Shown in pieces: positions 1 through 9,279 of a DNA stretch of 64,000 nucleotides (position 1 is its first letter; every line of letters starts with the position of its first letter). Source of the DNA: Rhizobium sp. Root1220 (GTDB lineage Bacteria > Pseudomonadota > Alphaproteobacteria > Rhizobiales > Rhizobiaceae). The DNA lies in NCBI RefSeq assembly GCF_001426265.1, contig NZ_LMDG01000001.1, positions 130,450-194,449 on the forward strand, written 5' to 3'. The notes under the pieces are model-generated. The model saw only the letters and a program-made list of their open reading frames with translations, made no database searches and had not been told where the DNA came from. The position numbers and the translations under genes were made by a program.

Positions 1-2
1 GG

Positions 3-434
3 GCTGAGAACACGCCCGCCCGCCGTGAAGCCCTGGCCGGTCTCGTTTCTCTCGAAACGACGAAGTTCCAGTATCTGGATGGCATGAGCGATGCCGCCCG
101 GATTGATCCGGACAACTGGGTCCACGACCAGGCCTTGCTCGACCGCCCCGGCAACAAAGATATCCAACTCGATCTCTTCCACGACTACGGCACCAATGTT
201 CCGCTGTACCCAAAATTCCAGGCGTTTTTCCGCGAGCGCAAGCCGCCGACACTGATCGTCTGGGGAAAGAACGACAAGATCTTCCCGGCCGATGGCGCGG
301 CCCCTTATTTGCGCGACCTGCCGAACGCGGAGATGCACATGCTCGACTCCGGGCACTTTGCTCTCGAAGACAAGCTCGATGAGATGGCTCCGCTCATCCA
401 CGATTTCCTTGATCGAAATCTAGGCCGGACCTAG
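3..434 (+). CDS. Alpha/beta hydrolase, C-terminal part (start lies before the window)
   Basis: The reading frame is open from the window edge through base 434, so the first ATG at 84 is probably internal and the true start is outside. The visible 143 residues match the end of an alpha/beta-hydrolase fold: the L-I-V-W-G-K-N-D-K-I-F-P strand near bases 255-290 carries the acid Asp, and D-S-G-H-F near 350 carries the catalytic His. The nucleophile elbow is not in view. The sequence resembles haloalkane-dehalogenase/epoxide-hydrolase-like rhizobial proteins, but the substrate cannot be named. It ends 124 bases before the metallo-beta-lactamase-fold gene on the same strand. Confidence 0.8.
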   Translation, partial: AENTPARREALAGLVSLETTKFQYLDGMSDAARIDPDNWVHDQALLDRPGNKDIQLDLFHDYGTNVPLYPKFQAFFRERKPPTLIVWGKNDKIFPADGAAPYLRDLPNAEMHMLDSGHFALEDKLDEMAPLIHDFLDRNLGRT

Positions 435-558
435 CATCGCCAAGTGCTGCTTGTCGGAGGCCGAGACTAGATTTCGGCCATCTCGTAGTCATGCAGGCTG
501 CCCCTTCGGGCCGTCGCGACAAGTCTCGGATCTAGGCTCAACTGACCAGGAGGACGGC

Positions 559-1533
559 ATGAATTCGTCAATGCACCACTACAATCTTTCGAGACGCGGC
601 TTCTGCTTTTGCTGCCTTGGTGGCGCTGCGTTTGCGGCAACTGGGGCCTGGTTGACGCCTGCCGAAGTCTTTGCGGCGGCTGGCAACGTGGTGGATGTGA
701 TACGAGATGCAGCTGCCAAGGCGTCGATCACCACAGAAAAGCTTCGCGGGGGTGTCAGTGCGCTTTCCGGGTCAGGCGGCAACATCGCCGTGCTGGCTGG
801 CGGCGACGGCAAGCTTCTGATCGACGCCGGCATCACAGCCACGCGACCTCGAATCGAAGAGGCTCTGGTCGCCCTGGGACCGCAACCGATTACCCATCTG
901 ATCAACACGCATTGGCATTTCGACCATACGGATGGCAATGAATGGCTGAATTCTGACGGCGCCGTGATCATGGCCCACCCCAACACGCTCACCCACCTGG
1001 CCTCGGCACAGCGCGTCCAGGACTGGGATTTTACGTTCCCGGCATCACCGAAGGGTGCCTTGCCGACGTCGCTCATGTCCGGTGATGCGCAGACGCTGAA
1101 ATTGAACAATCAAACGATTGCGTTGAAATACTACGGACCCGCCCATACCGACAGCGATATCTCCGTCTTTTTCCAGGAGGCGAATGTGCTTCACACTGGC
1201 GACACCTTCTGGAATGGAGTGTACCCGTTCATAGACTATTCCACGGGCGGCAACATAGACGGTACGATCATGGCAGCGGAGGCCAATATCGCTACCGCCG
1301 CAGGTGACACCATTGTCATCCCCGGCCACGGCGCAGTGGGGAACAAGGAACAGCTCGTCGCCTTCCGAGACATGCTCGTTGGGATCCGCGAGAATGTGGC
1401 CAAGCTCAAGAAAGAAGGGCGCTCCGTGGACGAGGCGATCGATGCGAAACCGACCGCAAAATGGGATCCTGTCTGGGGGAAATTCGTCGTGACGCCAGCT
1501 TTCTTTACGCGGCTCGTCTACGAAGGCGTTTAG
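559..1533 (+). CDS. Exported metallo-beta-lactamase-fold hydrolase with Tat signal
   Basis: The start at 559 is chosen because AGGAGG lies 5 bases upstream (549-554) and the frame then opens with a signal peptide; a longer frame from 451 lacks this. The 324-residue protein begins with a twin-arginine motif (S-R-R-G-F at residues 11-15), a hydrophobic stretch and an Ala-rich cleavage region, so periplasmic export by Tat is likely. The zinc-binding H-x-H-x-D-H motif is at residues 118-123, with further candidate ligands in G-P-A-H-T-D, H-T-G-D-T and P-G-H-G. The family hydrolyses beta-lactams, thioesters, lactones or sulfates. The substrate is unknown and nothing specifically marks it as a resistance enzyme. 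Confidence 0.87.
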   Translation: MNSSMHHYNLSRRGFCFCCLGGAAFAATGAWLTPAEVFAAAGNVVDVIRDAAAKASITTEKLRGGVSALSGSGGNIAVLAGGDGKLLIDAGITATRPRIEEALVALGPQPITHLINTHWHFDHTDGNEWLNSDGAVIMAHPNTLTHLASAQRVQDWDFTFPASPKGALPTSLMSGDAQTLKLNNQTIALKYYGPAHTDSDISVFFQEANVLHTGDTFWNGVYPFIDYSTGGNIDGTIMAAEANIATAAGDTIVIPGHGAVGNKEQLVAFRDMLVGIRENVAKLKKEGRSVDEAIDAKPTAKWDPVWGKFVVTPAFFTRLVYEGV

Positions 1534-1594
1534 CGCAGTCTATGGCCCGCAAACACCAAGACGACGGCAACCGGTTCTGGCTTTGATCCACATA

Positions 1595-2239
1595 TCACAG
1601 CGAACCGGTCATCCGCTGCGCGACAAGTGCCAGTTCGACGCGGTTCTTGGCATTCATCTTCCGAAGAAGCTTGGAGACGTGGAACTTCACATTGCGGACA
1701 CTGGTGCCGACCAGGTCGGCGATCGCCTGATTGCCCATGCCGCGGGCAACACATAGCAACACCTGTCGCTCTTTCGACGATAAATCGGGAGGCGAGTTGG
1801 CGTTTTCCGCCGGGACGGCCCGCATTGTCGCGAACAGCCGGGAGCCGAGGGTCGGCGCAAGATAGCTGTTGCCGCGTTGCACGGTCGTGAGGGCGTCAAG
1901 CAACTCGCCCGCAGCGACGCCTTTCAGGATGTAACCGGCGGCCCCCGCCTCGAGCGCTTCGAGAACCTGGCTGTCATCTTCCGACACAGTCAGCATCACG
2001 ATCCTGACGTCCGGCCATCGCGCGTGAATTTCCCGGGCTGCTTCAATTCCGCCACCCGGCATGGAAATATCCAAAATCGCGACTGCCGGTCGGTGGCGTT
2101 CAGCGAGGTCGATGGCGTCCTGTTTCGATGCTCCTTCCGCGACCACCCGCAAATTCGTGCTCAACGCAATCGTCTGAAGCACCCCCATCCGGAAGAGCGC
2201 GTGATCGTCAACAACGATGACAGAGGCGGGCTGCACCAT
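1595..2239 (-). CDS. NarL/FixJ-family response regulator
   Basis: A 214-residue two-domain regulator. The receiver domain (about 1-125) has the acidic pair D11-D12, the phospho-acceptor D57 in A-I-L-D-I-S-M-P, and a conserved Lys in Y-I-L-K-G. The C-terminal LuxR-type helix-turn-helix (about 145-210) contains S-K-E-R-Q-V-L-L and G-N-Q-A-I-A-D-L-V-G-T-S. It starts directly after the stop codon of the histidine kinase, with no gap, so the two are co-transcribed and form a two-component pair. It is convergent with the upstream hydrolase gene. Target genes are unknown; the divergent MFS transporter is a reasonable guess only. Confidence 0.93.
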   Translation of the reverse strand: MVQPASVIVVDDHALFRMGVLQTIALSTNLRVVAEGASKQDAIDLAERHRPAVAILDISMPGGGIEAAREIHARWPDVRIVMLTVSEDDSQVLEALEAGAAGYILKGVAAGELLDALTTVQRGNSYLAPTLGSRLFATMRAVPAENANSPPDLSSKERQVLLCVARGMGNQAIADLVGTSVRNVKFHVSKLLRKMNAKNRVELALVAQRMTGSL

Positions 2240-3631
2240 CTACGCCGTCTCCCGCAACTCGAACAGCATCGTCAGCCTGGTTCCATTTCCGGCAGCCGCG
2301 GCAATTTGCAGGCTGCCACCAAGACTTTCGATGCGTTGGCGCAAGCCATAGATCCCCATTCCTCCGCCGACCTGGCGGGCTGGCGCGGTGAACCCCTTTG
2401 GTGGCCCCTTGTCTGAAACCACCACTTCCAGATGCGCAGTGCTCATCTCATACCGAACCGCCTGGCAGTTGCCGCCCGCATGCCGGTAGGCATTGCTCAG
2501 GCCCTCCTGCACAAAGCGAAAAAGACAGATTTTCAACGCCGCCGGGATTTCCCTATCATCAGCATTTGTCACGAAAGCGACCTCGGTTCCCGATCGGGTC
2601 TCATGCAGCTTGATGGCACGCTCGATGATGCGGCCCGGCATCAGATGCTCGATTTCCGGCAGGATCAAGGATCGCGCAATTGCCCGGATCTCCGCCGAGG
2701 CGCCATCAAGCGAATCCTCAAGCATGGCGAGCGGCGTCTTGCGACCGGCCGCTGTCTTCGCCTGGCGGACCTGCTCGACCTGCAGCCTCGCAAAGCCGAG
2801 AAGCTGAGCCGGCCCGTCATGGAGATCTGCCCCGACGCCCCGCATCAGCTTTTCGTTGCGCTCCGCCAGTTCCATCGAGGCTTGCCGCGCGATATTCTGC
2901 AGTTCCATCAACTTGCGGGAAGCAGCTTCCGCCTCCTCGGCGCGCTGTCGCAATGCCTGTCGCTGCTCTTCGATCGTATTGCTGGCCCGGCGAACGATTG
3001 CGAAGAGACACAGTAGTATCGCACTGGAGCCGATTGCTACCGTGGCCCAGCTAGCAAGCCTCACTTGTATGAGATCCCGATCGAAAATCGACAGGTCTTC
3101 CTGAATTTCCGCAACCGCGATGATCTGACCGGAGAGGTTGTCGCGCAACGGACTGTAGATCTCGAGATAACTCGTCTGAAAGTTACGAGCGACATGCTCG
3201 CCGGCGCTCAGATCGGCCACCAATAGCGAGACTTCGCCGGAAAGGGCATTCCTGACACCGACCGGCAGTTCGAAAGTGCGACCGATCAGGTCCTGCGACA
3301 GCGAATAGATGATCTGTCCGTCCGGTTTCCATATTTCGACGTGGGGGAAGCGATCGCGCAACGCCGGATCCGTGAAGAGACCGTTGAGCCTGGCGATATC
3401 GTTCGCCGACAACGAATGTCCCGACATCAGCCCCTGGACCAGCGGCTCCGTCATGCTCTGAACGAAAATCGCCGCAGCGTCGGCTTTGCTTCGGATCGCA
3501 TTCTGCGCAACGATCCGCGATACAGCGTAGCCCGATATCACTGTGGCGAAAAGAATGAGGGCGCCGCTGGCAAACAGAAACTGGATCGATGGCGACCGCG
3601 TTCGCATCCAGGTCAGCAATTGCGCAATCAC
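2240..3631 (-). CDS. Sensor histidine kinase of the DegS/NarX (HisKA_3) type
   Basis: The frame is open for 785 codons, but the part above about 3660 runs antisense to the MFS gene and has no domain character, so the real start is downstream. I use GTG at 3631, preceded by GAGGGG; ATG at 3655 and ATG at 3607 are alternatives. The 463-residue protein has a transmembrane helix at about 15-40, an extracytoplasmic sensor region of about 160 residues, a second helix near 195-215, a coiled coil, and a HisKA_3 box H-D-G-P-A-Q with H271. The C-terminal ATPase includes G-M-G-I-Y-G-L-R-Q-R. It phosphorylates the adjacent NarL-type regulator. The signal is unknown. Confidence 0.9.
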   Translation of the reverse strand: MIAQLLTWMRTRSPSIQFLFASGALILFATVISGYAVSRIVAQNAIRSKADAAAIFVQSMTEPLVQGLMSGHSLSANDIARLNGLFTDPALRDRFPHVEIWKPDGQIIYSLSQDLIGRTFELPVGVRNALSGEVSLLVADLSAGEHVARNFQTSYLEIYSPLRDNLSGQIIAVAEIQEDLSIFDRDLIQVRLASWATVAIGSSAILLCLFAIVRRASNTIEEQRQALRQRAEEAEAASRKLMELQNIARQASMELAERNEKLMRGVGADLHDGPAQLLGFARLQVEQVRQAKTAAGRKTPLAMLEDSLDGASAEIRAIARSLILPEIEHLMPGRIIERAIKLHETRSGTEVAFVTNADDREIPAALKICLFRFVQEGLSNAYRHAGGNCQAVRYEMSTAHLEVVVSDKGPPKGFTAPARQVGGGMGIYGLRQRIESLGGSLQIAAAAGNGTRLTMLFELRETA

Positions 3632-4021
3632 CTGCCCCTCACACTCCGATTCCATCCCCGCATCGAAGGATCGACCTTCAAGACCCAACGCGCCGCAAAG
3701 GCGTTGCAGAACAATCTTGCCAAGTAACTCCCAGACCCTCCCAGCAAAGTCTGCACCGCACGCCACAGCCTCACACCGTATGACATTATGCTTAAAGAAC
3801 CTTGGTGCAACACATACTTTCGAGCGTCTTGGGTGCGAAGGCGCGACGCGTCCGAGGACGGTGAGAAGGCCCTTCCTCTCGTCGGGTTTCCCGAAATATA
3901 GCCAATTGACGTAGTCCGGGCGGGCGAATAGAAAACCAGACATCGCTTCGCGTCGGCACCTGCCTGCCCAGCCGACCTGCCGAAACCGACGGCATGCCGC
4001 GGAGCATCCGGAGACTATTTC
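3632..4021. other. Divergent intergenic region without a supported gene
   Basis: About 390 bases between the histidine kinase (leftward) and the MFS transporter (rightward). It must hold promoters for both transcription units, but I see no convincing -35/-10 pair, operator or RNA. The open frames crossing it lack domain character. Confidence 0.5.
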
Positions 4022-5515
4022 ATGCCCAACACAGCTCAGCGCTCTAACCGTGCGCTTGTCGTTGCAACGATCATGCTTGCCACCTTCATGGTTGCAATCG
4101 AGGCTACGATCGTCGCCACGGCAATGCCAAAGATCGTCGGGCAACTGGGCGGCTTTACGTACTACAGTTGGGTGTTCTCGGCGTTTCTCCTCGCCCAATC
4201 GACGACGACCGTTATCTACGGCAAACTGTCGGATATCTTCGGTCGCAAGCCGATTCTGATTGTCGGGATCGCGGTCTTCCTGTGTGGATCTCTCCTTTGC
4301 GGTCTGGCTTGGTCGATGACCTCGCTGATCCTTTTCCGTCTCCTTCAGGGACTTGGCGCGGGTGCGATTCAGCCCGTGACGATGACAATCATCGGCGATC
4401 TCTTCACGCTTCAGGAACGCGGTCGGGTACAAGGTATCATGGCGACCGTCTGGGCAACCTCGGCGGTTGTCGGACCACTCGCCGGCGGCGTCATTGTCGA
4501 CAGCGTTTCCTGGGCGTGGATTTTCTGGATCAATCTGCCCATCGGCGTCTTGTCGATCGCAGCGTTCCTGGTGTTCCTCAAGGAATCTGTGGCACACAAG
4601 CAGGCCAAGATCGACTACGCGGGCGCGATCCTTTTCTCGATCACGATCACCGCATTGCTTGTCATCCTGACCGAAGCAGCGGATGCGAGTGCTGGTATCC
4701 TGCTATTGCTTGGCGCTGTCTTCCTCGTTGCCGGCACGCTTTTTCTCCGGCAGGAGCGACGCGTGGCGGAGCCGATCATTTCGATCGCACTGTGGAGCCG
4801 CCGACTGGTCGCAACGAGCAATGCCGCGACATTGCTTGCGGGGATGGCGCTGATCGGTCTTTCGACCGTACTGCCGATGTACGTGCAGGGCGTCCTCGGG
4901 CGGTCATCGATCGTCGCGGGCTTCACGCTGACGATGCTGGTCGTCGGATGGCCGCTGGCCGTCATGCTCTCCAGCCGTTTCTTCAAAGCCTTCGGAATCC
5001 GTCGCACCCTCAGGGTGGGGAGCCTGATGTTTCCCTTCGGTGCGAGCTTCCTCTTGTTTCTGACACCAGACAGCCATCCGGCACTCGCCGGTGCCGGGTC
5101 GTTCTTCATGGGCTTCGGCATGGGACTGATCAGCCTGACGAGCATCGCGCTGGTGCAGGATAGTGTCGAATGGTCAATGCGCGGCAGTGCCACTGCCTCG
5201 ATCATTTTCGCCCGCAGTCTTGGCAACACGCTTGGCGCGACGGTACTCGGTGCTATCCTCAATGCCGGGATCACCCACTATGCGGTCGGCGAAGCAGCAA
5301 GCTCGCTGCACGAAGTGCTCAACCAACCCACGGGCCTTTCGGAGTTGGCTGCGGATCCCGCAATCCGTGCCGTCTTCGATGCGTCGCTTCACTGGACGTT
5401 CTGGGGCGTGGCCGTGGTGGCCGTGCTCACGTTCCTCGCAGCCTGGCTCATTCCGGTCGGGCATGCGCATGACCGTGCATCGACGTCGTCAGTCCCGAGC
5501 GAAGCCTCGCACTAA
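4022..5515 (+). CDS. MFS drug-efflux transporter, DHA2 (EmrB/QacA) type
   Basis: A 497-residue integral membrane protein of the drug:H+ antiporter-2 class, with around 14 hydrophobic segments. The N-terminal half shows D/E in the first helix (V-A-I-E-A-T-I-V), the loop 2-3 motif G-K-L-S-D-I-F-G-R-K-P (near residue 70) and motif C-like glycine/proline content (G-P-L-A-G-G) in helix 5, all known from QacA/EmrB proteins. It probably exports hydrophobic or cationic toxicants in exchange for protons across the inner membrane. It is divergent from the two-component pair and convergent with the GntR regulator. The substrate cannot be read from the sequence. Confidence 0.93.
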   Translation: MPNTAQRSNRALVVATIMLATFMVAIEATIVATAMPKIVGQLGGFTYYSWVFSAFLLAQSTTTVIYGKLSDIFGRKPILIVGIAVFLCGSLLCGLAWSMTSLILFRLLQGLGAGAIQPVTMTIIGDLFTLQERGRVQGIMATVWATSAVVGPLAGGVIVDSVSWAWIFWINLPIGVLSIAAFLVFLKESVAHKQAKIDYAGAILFSITITALLVILTEAADASAGILLLLGAVFLVAGTLFLRQERRVAEPIISIALWSRRLVATSNAATLLAGMALIGLSTVLPMYVQGVLGRSSIVAGFTLTMLVVGWPLAVMLSSRFFKAFGIRRTLRVGSLMFPFGASFLLFLTPDSHPALAGAGSFFMGFGMGLISLTSIALVQDSVEWSMRGSATASIIFARSLGNTLGATVLGAILNAGITHYAVGEAASSLHEVLNQPTGLSELAADPAIRAVFDASLHWTFWGVAVVAVLTFLAAWLIPVGHAHDRASTSSVPSEASH

Positions 5516-5543
5516 ATTGAAAACCGCACCCGTAAGTGGGATT

Positions 5544-6476
5544 TCACTTTCCGTCGGCAGGCGCGGCCCTTGGTAGCGGACTGAGTTCTTCGATCACCGC
5601 CGGGATCGATTGCAGCAGGGTCTGCCGAGCCGACCGCAGGTGTAGACGGCAGGAGAAGTCGATTGCCGCCTGATCGCGCGATTCCAGTGCGGCGATGTAG
5701 TCGAGGTGTTCGTGAATGGCGCGTTCGTTGCGCTCGCGGGCGAAAGCCTTGTTCCACTGGTAGTGATAGTGGAAGATGATGGCGATGGCATCGTAAAAGT
5801 CGGCAATGAAACGGTTTTTCGCAGCGCCGTGGATCAGCAGGTGGAACCGCTCGTCAAGCGCCGAAAAATCCTTGTAGCGCGTGTCGAGATCCCTCAGCAT
5901 CGCCTGGTGTTGTGCCTTGATTTCGGCGAGCGCGCTCCAGGCGTCGTGACCGGCCGGAAGCTTGCCGAACTCCGCTGCCGAATGCAGCTCGAACATCTCG
6001 CGCACGTCGGCGAGTTCAAGCGCAAAATCGCGGGTGAAGCCCTTCAGAATCCAGTGGCTGTTCGGTCGCTTCTCGATCAGGCCGAAACGCGAAAACCGGA
6101 TGAGAAACTCGCGCACGCTGGTAGTGCCGGTTCCGATCTCGCGCGCAAGCTCCAGCTCGTTGATCTGCATGCCGGGCGCGGCGTCATCCGACAGAATTCG
6201 TTGCATGAAGCTGCGCTCGATGATGTCGTGCAGCGAGCTGGTCTCCTCGGAGGGGAAAAGCTCATCTTCCGCAGGCTCTCTCAGCACGATCTTCTGGCGC
6301 TTGTTCCAGCTGATAATCCCCTCGTCGCTGAGCCGCGCAAGGATCGCTCGCGCGGTGCTCCGGCTGATCCCGAGTTGCGCCGCTATCTCCGGCTCCGAGG
6401 GCAAGGTGGCATCTATGCGCAACGCCACCGCATAGCGGTTGTACGCTTCCTTGAAGACTGTATTCTGCCTCGCCAT
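5544..6476 (-). CDS. GntR-family (FCD) regulator with two winged-helix domains
   Basis: A 310-residue regulator. Residues about 20-70 form one GntR-like winged helix (L-P-S-E-P-E-I-A-A-Q-L-G-I-S-R-S-T-A-R). A second begins near 82 (I-I-E-R-S-F-M-Q-R-I-L ... E-L-E-L-A-R-E-I-G-T-G-T-T-S-V-R-E-F-L). An all-helical FCD effector domain follows (about 160-295, with D-V-R-E-M-F-E-L-H and a metal-ligand-type D-E-R-F-H). Usual FadR/FCD proteins of 220-250 residues have a single winged helix, so the N-terminal one is extra. It is divergent from the UxaA operon and is the obvious candidate for the operator sequences found there and upstream of the sugar importer. Confidence 0.88.
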   Translation of the reverse strand: MARQNTVFKEAYNRYAVALRIDATLPSEPEIAAQLGISRSTARAILARLSDEGIISWNKRQKIVLREPAEDELFPSEETSSLHDIIERSFMQRILSDDAAPGMQINELELAREIGTGTTSVREFLIRFSRFGLIEKRPNSHWILKGFTRDFALELADVREMFELHSAAEFGKLPAGHDAWSALAEIKAQHQAMLRDLDTRYKDFSALDERFHLLIHGAAKNRFIADFYDAIAIIFHYHYQWNKAFARERNERAIHEHLDYIAALESRDQAAIDFSCRLHLRSARQTLLQSIPAVIEELSPLPRAAPADGK

Positions 6477-6625
6477 GCCCCGCCCTCATGCTTCGGCGAC
6501 CCCGATCGACCGCCCTTAAACAGAGGTCTCCGGTAGGTCGGAAGCTTTATCCATCGACGATCCTTATCTTATTTTGGATCGTGTGCGGCTGTTTGCCTCC
6601 CTCGTCCACAGGATCAACAATCCCG

Positions 6626-6659
6626 TTGACTTGAAAATGTTTATTGTAGATAAAAAACA
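6626..6659 (+). promoter_or_regulatory. Promoter and overlapping operator of the UxaA operon
   Basis: TTGACT at 6626-6631 and GATAAA at 6649-6654 are separated by 17 bases. An imperfect palindrome at 6638-6659 (arms TGTTT and AAAACA) overlaps the -10. Read on the minus strand it begins TGTTTTTTATC, the same eleven bases that begin the element at 9933-9954. A shared operator for the divergent GntR regulator is the inference. Confidence 0.6.
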
Positions 6660-6711
6660 AAATCAATGCGCATTCGCCGAAGCAGCGAGTGTTTCCCTAG
6701 GGAGAAAATTG

Positions 6712-8214
6712 TTGAAGAAAGACCCTTGGATCATCCTGTCGACCGGCGACAACGTTGCGGTCGCAACGGCTGCGATCGCAGCCGGCGAGACGGTCGCGGG
6801 TATCCAGACCCGCGAGAAGATCGACCCCGGCCACAAGATCGCGCTGGCCGACATCGCGCTTGGCCAGCCGGTCGTGAAGTACGGCCAGGCGATCGGACGC
6901 ACAACGGCAGAGGTCAAGGCTGGCGATCACATTCACAGCCACAATCTGCATTTTGAGAATGACCGCCTCGCGGCGACCGCGAATTCGGCGCCGGAAGAGG
7001 CAAGCGCGAAAGACCGAACGCGCACTTTCATGGGCTATCGTCGCGCTGATGGGCGTGCTGCGACGCGTAACTACATCGGCATCATCGCCAGCGTGAACTG
7101 TTCCACCACGGTCTGCCGTGCGATCGCCGAGACGGCAAACCGCACCCTTCTGCCGCATTATGAAGGCATCGACGGCTTCGTGCCGATCGTACACGACCAG
7201 GGGTGCGGGATGAGTTCGACCGGCGACGGCATGGCGGTGCTGCACCGGACCCTTGCCGGTTATACGAGGCACGTGAACTTCGGTGGCGTGCTGATGATCG
7301 GGCTCGGCTGCGAGGTCAACCAGTTGACGCTCTATGGCCAGAGCGGGGCCGGAAGCTCCAAGCGCCACTTCAATATCCAGGACGCGGGCGGATCGCGTCG
7401 CGCCGTCGAACGCGCGATGGGAATGCTCAAGGAAATCGCCGACGATGTCGGCAGGGAGCGGCGCGTGGCGCTGCCGATCAGCGAGATCATCATCGGCCTG
7501 CAATGCGGCGGCTCCGATGGTTTCTCCGGTATCACCGCCAATCCAGCGCTCGGCGTTGCAGCGGACCTCCTGGCCGCGGCCGGCGGAACGGCTATCCTTT
7601 CGGAGACCTCGGAAATCTATGGCGCCGAGCACCTTCTGCGCAGCCGAGCCGTCAGCGACGAGGTTGCGAAGAAACTCGACGACAAGATCGCCTGGTGGGA
7701 AAAATACGTGGCACTGCATGGCGCCTCGCTCGACAACAACCCCTCGCCCGGCAACAAGCGGGGCGGGTTGACGACCATTCTCGAAAAGTCGCTCGGCGCC
7801 GTCGCCAAGGGCGGACGCTCGCCGCTGACCGCCGTCTATGGCTATGCCGAGCGGGTGACCGCGCCCGGTCTGGTTTTCATGGATACGCCAGGCTACGACC
7901 CGGTCTCGGCGACGGGGCAGGTCGCCGGTGGCGCCAACATGATCGCCTTCACGACCGGCCGCGGCAGCTGTTTCGGCTGTCGCCCTGCACCGTCAATCAA
8001 GCTGTCGAGCAATTCGGCGCTCTATGCCTCGATGGAAGAAGACATGGATATCGATTGCGGCACGATTGCCACCGGCGATGCGACGATCAGCGCCAAGGGG
8101 CGTGAGATCTTCGACCTGATCATCGACACCGCATCGGGCAAGAAGACCAAGAGCGAGGAATTCGGATACGGCGACAACGAATTCGTGCCGTGGCATCTCG
8201 GGGCAACGCTCTAG
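6712..8214 (+). CDS. UxaA-family sugar-acid dehydratase (altronate dehydratase-like)
   Basis: The frame is open from 6574, but that ATG precedes the likely promoter. TTG at 6712 (or 6709), preceded by GGGAGA at 6700-6705, gives a 500-residue protein, the usual altronate dehydratase length, beginning K-K-D-P-W-I-I-L. The N-terminal SAF domain (about 1-90) contains D-N-V-A-V-A and D-H-I-H-S-H-N-L. The C-terminal UxaA domain has N-Y-I-G-I-I-A-S-V-N-C-S, C-G-G-S-D-G-F-S-G and C-F-G-C-R-P-A-P. These iron-dependent enzymes dehydrate sugar acids such as altronate or galactarate to 2-keto-3-deoxy acids. Here the neighbouring fucose-type genes suggest a 6-deoxy sugar acid such as L-fuconate; this is inference. 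Confidence 0.85.
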   Translation: MKKDPWIILSTGDNVAVATAAIAAGETVAGIQTREKIDPGHKIALADIALGQPVVKYGQAIGRTTAEVKAGDHIHSHNLHFENDRLAATANSAPEEASAKDRTRTFMGYRRADGRAATRNYIGIIASVNCSTTVCRAIAETANRTLLPHYEGIDGFVPIVHDQGCGMSSTGDGMAVLHRTLAGYTRHVNFGGVLMIGLGCEVNQLTLYGQSGAGSSKRHFNIQDAGGSRRAVERAMGMLKEIADDVGRERRVALPISEIIIGLQCGGSDGFSGITANPALGVAADLLAAAGGTAILSETSEIYGAEHLLRSRAVSDEVAKKLDDKIAWWEKYVALHGASLDNNPSPGNKRGGLTTILEKSLGAVAKGGRSPLTAVYGYAERVTAPGLVFMDTPGYDPVSATGQVAGGANMIAFTTGRGSCFGCRPAPSIKLSSNSALYASMEEDMDIDCGTIATGDATISAKGREIFDLIIDTASGKKTKSEEFGYGDNEFVPWHLGATL

Positions 8215-8245
8215 AACAGAAATCTGTCAAGTCTTCTGAGGAGGA

Positions 8246-9268
8246 ATGATGAAGACGAGGAGACTCGGCAAGACCGATCTGTCGGTGACCGAAGTGAGCT
8301 TCGGCGCCGCAGCTCTCGGCGGCCTCTACCGCGCCTGCCCACGGGAGCAGGCGATGGAAACGCTGGGCGCCGCGTGGGACGCCGGCATTCGCTATTTCGA
8401 TGTCGCGCCGTGGTACGGGCTTGGTCTTGCAGAGCGCCGGGTTGGCGACTTTCTGCGCGACAAGCCGGACACGGAATGGGTCCTGTCCACCAAAGTTGGC
8501 CGGTTGCTGCGCCCTGTGCCAACCGGCACGGTGCCTGATTACAGCTATGTCGAACCGCTCTCCTTCGATGCCGACTACGACTATTCCTATGACGGCATCA
8601 TGCGCTCGGTCGAATTCAGCTACGCCCGTCTCGGGCTGAACCGCATCGACATCATCTATGTCCACGACATCGGCGGCTATACACACGGGGCAGCGAAAAA
8701 CGCCGTCTACCTGCGGCAGTTCCTCGACGGTGGCATCAAAGCGCTGGAAGAACTGAAATCCGCTGGTGCGATCAAAGCCTTCGGGCTTGGCGTCAACGAG
8801 GTGCCGGTCTGCCTCGATGTCATGCGCAATGGCACTATCGACTGCATTCTCATGGCCGGGCGCTACACGCTGCTCGACCGTTCCGCGGTCGCCGAGTTGC
8901 TCCCACTCTGCCGGCGGAAGGGTACATCACTTGTCGTTGGCGGCGTCTTCAATTCGGGCATCCTGGCCACCGGCGCCGTGCCGGGTTCGAATTTCGACTA
9001 TCTGCCGGCCACCGACGACGTTCTTGCCAAGGTCGCCGGCATGGAGGCGATTGCCAGCAACTACGGCGTACCGCTTGCCGCGCCTGCCTTGCAGTTTCCG
9101 CTGCGCGATCCGCTTGTCTCGTCTGTGCTAATCGGCACGGCGAAGGCGTCGAGCCTGCAGCGCAACATGCAACTCTTCGAGCCCCCGTTGTCCGAAACGA
9201 GCTTTCCGGAATTCGATAATTTCACGCTCGTGGCGCCGCCGCTGGGCGACGAAGCAGTACGCGTCTGA
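8246..9268 (+). CDS. Aldo/keto reductase, D-threo-aldose (L-fucose) 1-dehydrogenase-like
   Basis: A 340-residue aldo/keto reductase starting at 8246 (ATGATG, so 8249 is also possible) behind AGGAGG. The catalytic tetrad is visible: D52 and Y57 in Y-F-D-V-A-P-W-Y-G, a Lys near 85 in L-S-T-K-V-G-R, and a His near 142 in I-Y-V-H-D. The family member that oxidises L-fucose, D-arabinose and related sugars to lactones with NAD(P)+ has this R-Y-F-D-V-A-P-x-Y-G context and the Y-D-Y-S-Y-D insert. The gene lies 31 bases after the dehydratase and 11 before a fucose mutarotase, which supports a sugar-oxidising role in the cytoplasm. The exact sugar is inferred. Confidence 0.85.
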   Translation: MMKTRRLGKTDLSVTEVSFGAAALGGLYRACPREQAMETLGAAWDAGIRYFDVAPWYGLGLAERRVGDFLRDKPDTEWVLSTKVGRLLRPVPTGTVPDYSYVEPLSFDADYDYSYDGIMRSVEFSYARLGLNRIDIIYVHDIGGYTHGAAKNAVYLRQFLDGGIKALEELKSAGAIKAFGLGVNEVPVCLDVMRNGTIDCILMAGRYTLLDRSAVAELLPLCRRKGTSLVVGGVFNSGILATGAVPGSNFDYLPATDDVLAKVAGMEAIASNYGVPLAAPALQFPLRDPLVSSVLIGTAKASSLQRNMQLFEPPLSETSFPEFDNFTLVAPPLGDEAVRV

Positions 9269-9279
9269 GGAACTGAAAA

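Noticed and set aside
3660..4597. N-terminal extension of the histidine kinase frame (total 785 codons)
   Set aside because: It runs antisense through the MFS gene and has no domain-like composition; the kinase begins near 3607-3655.
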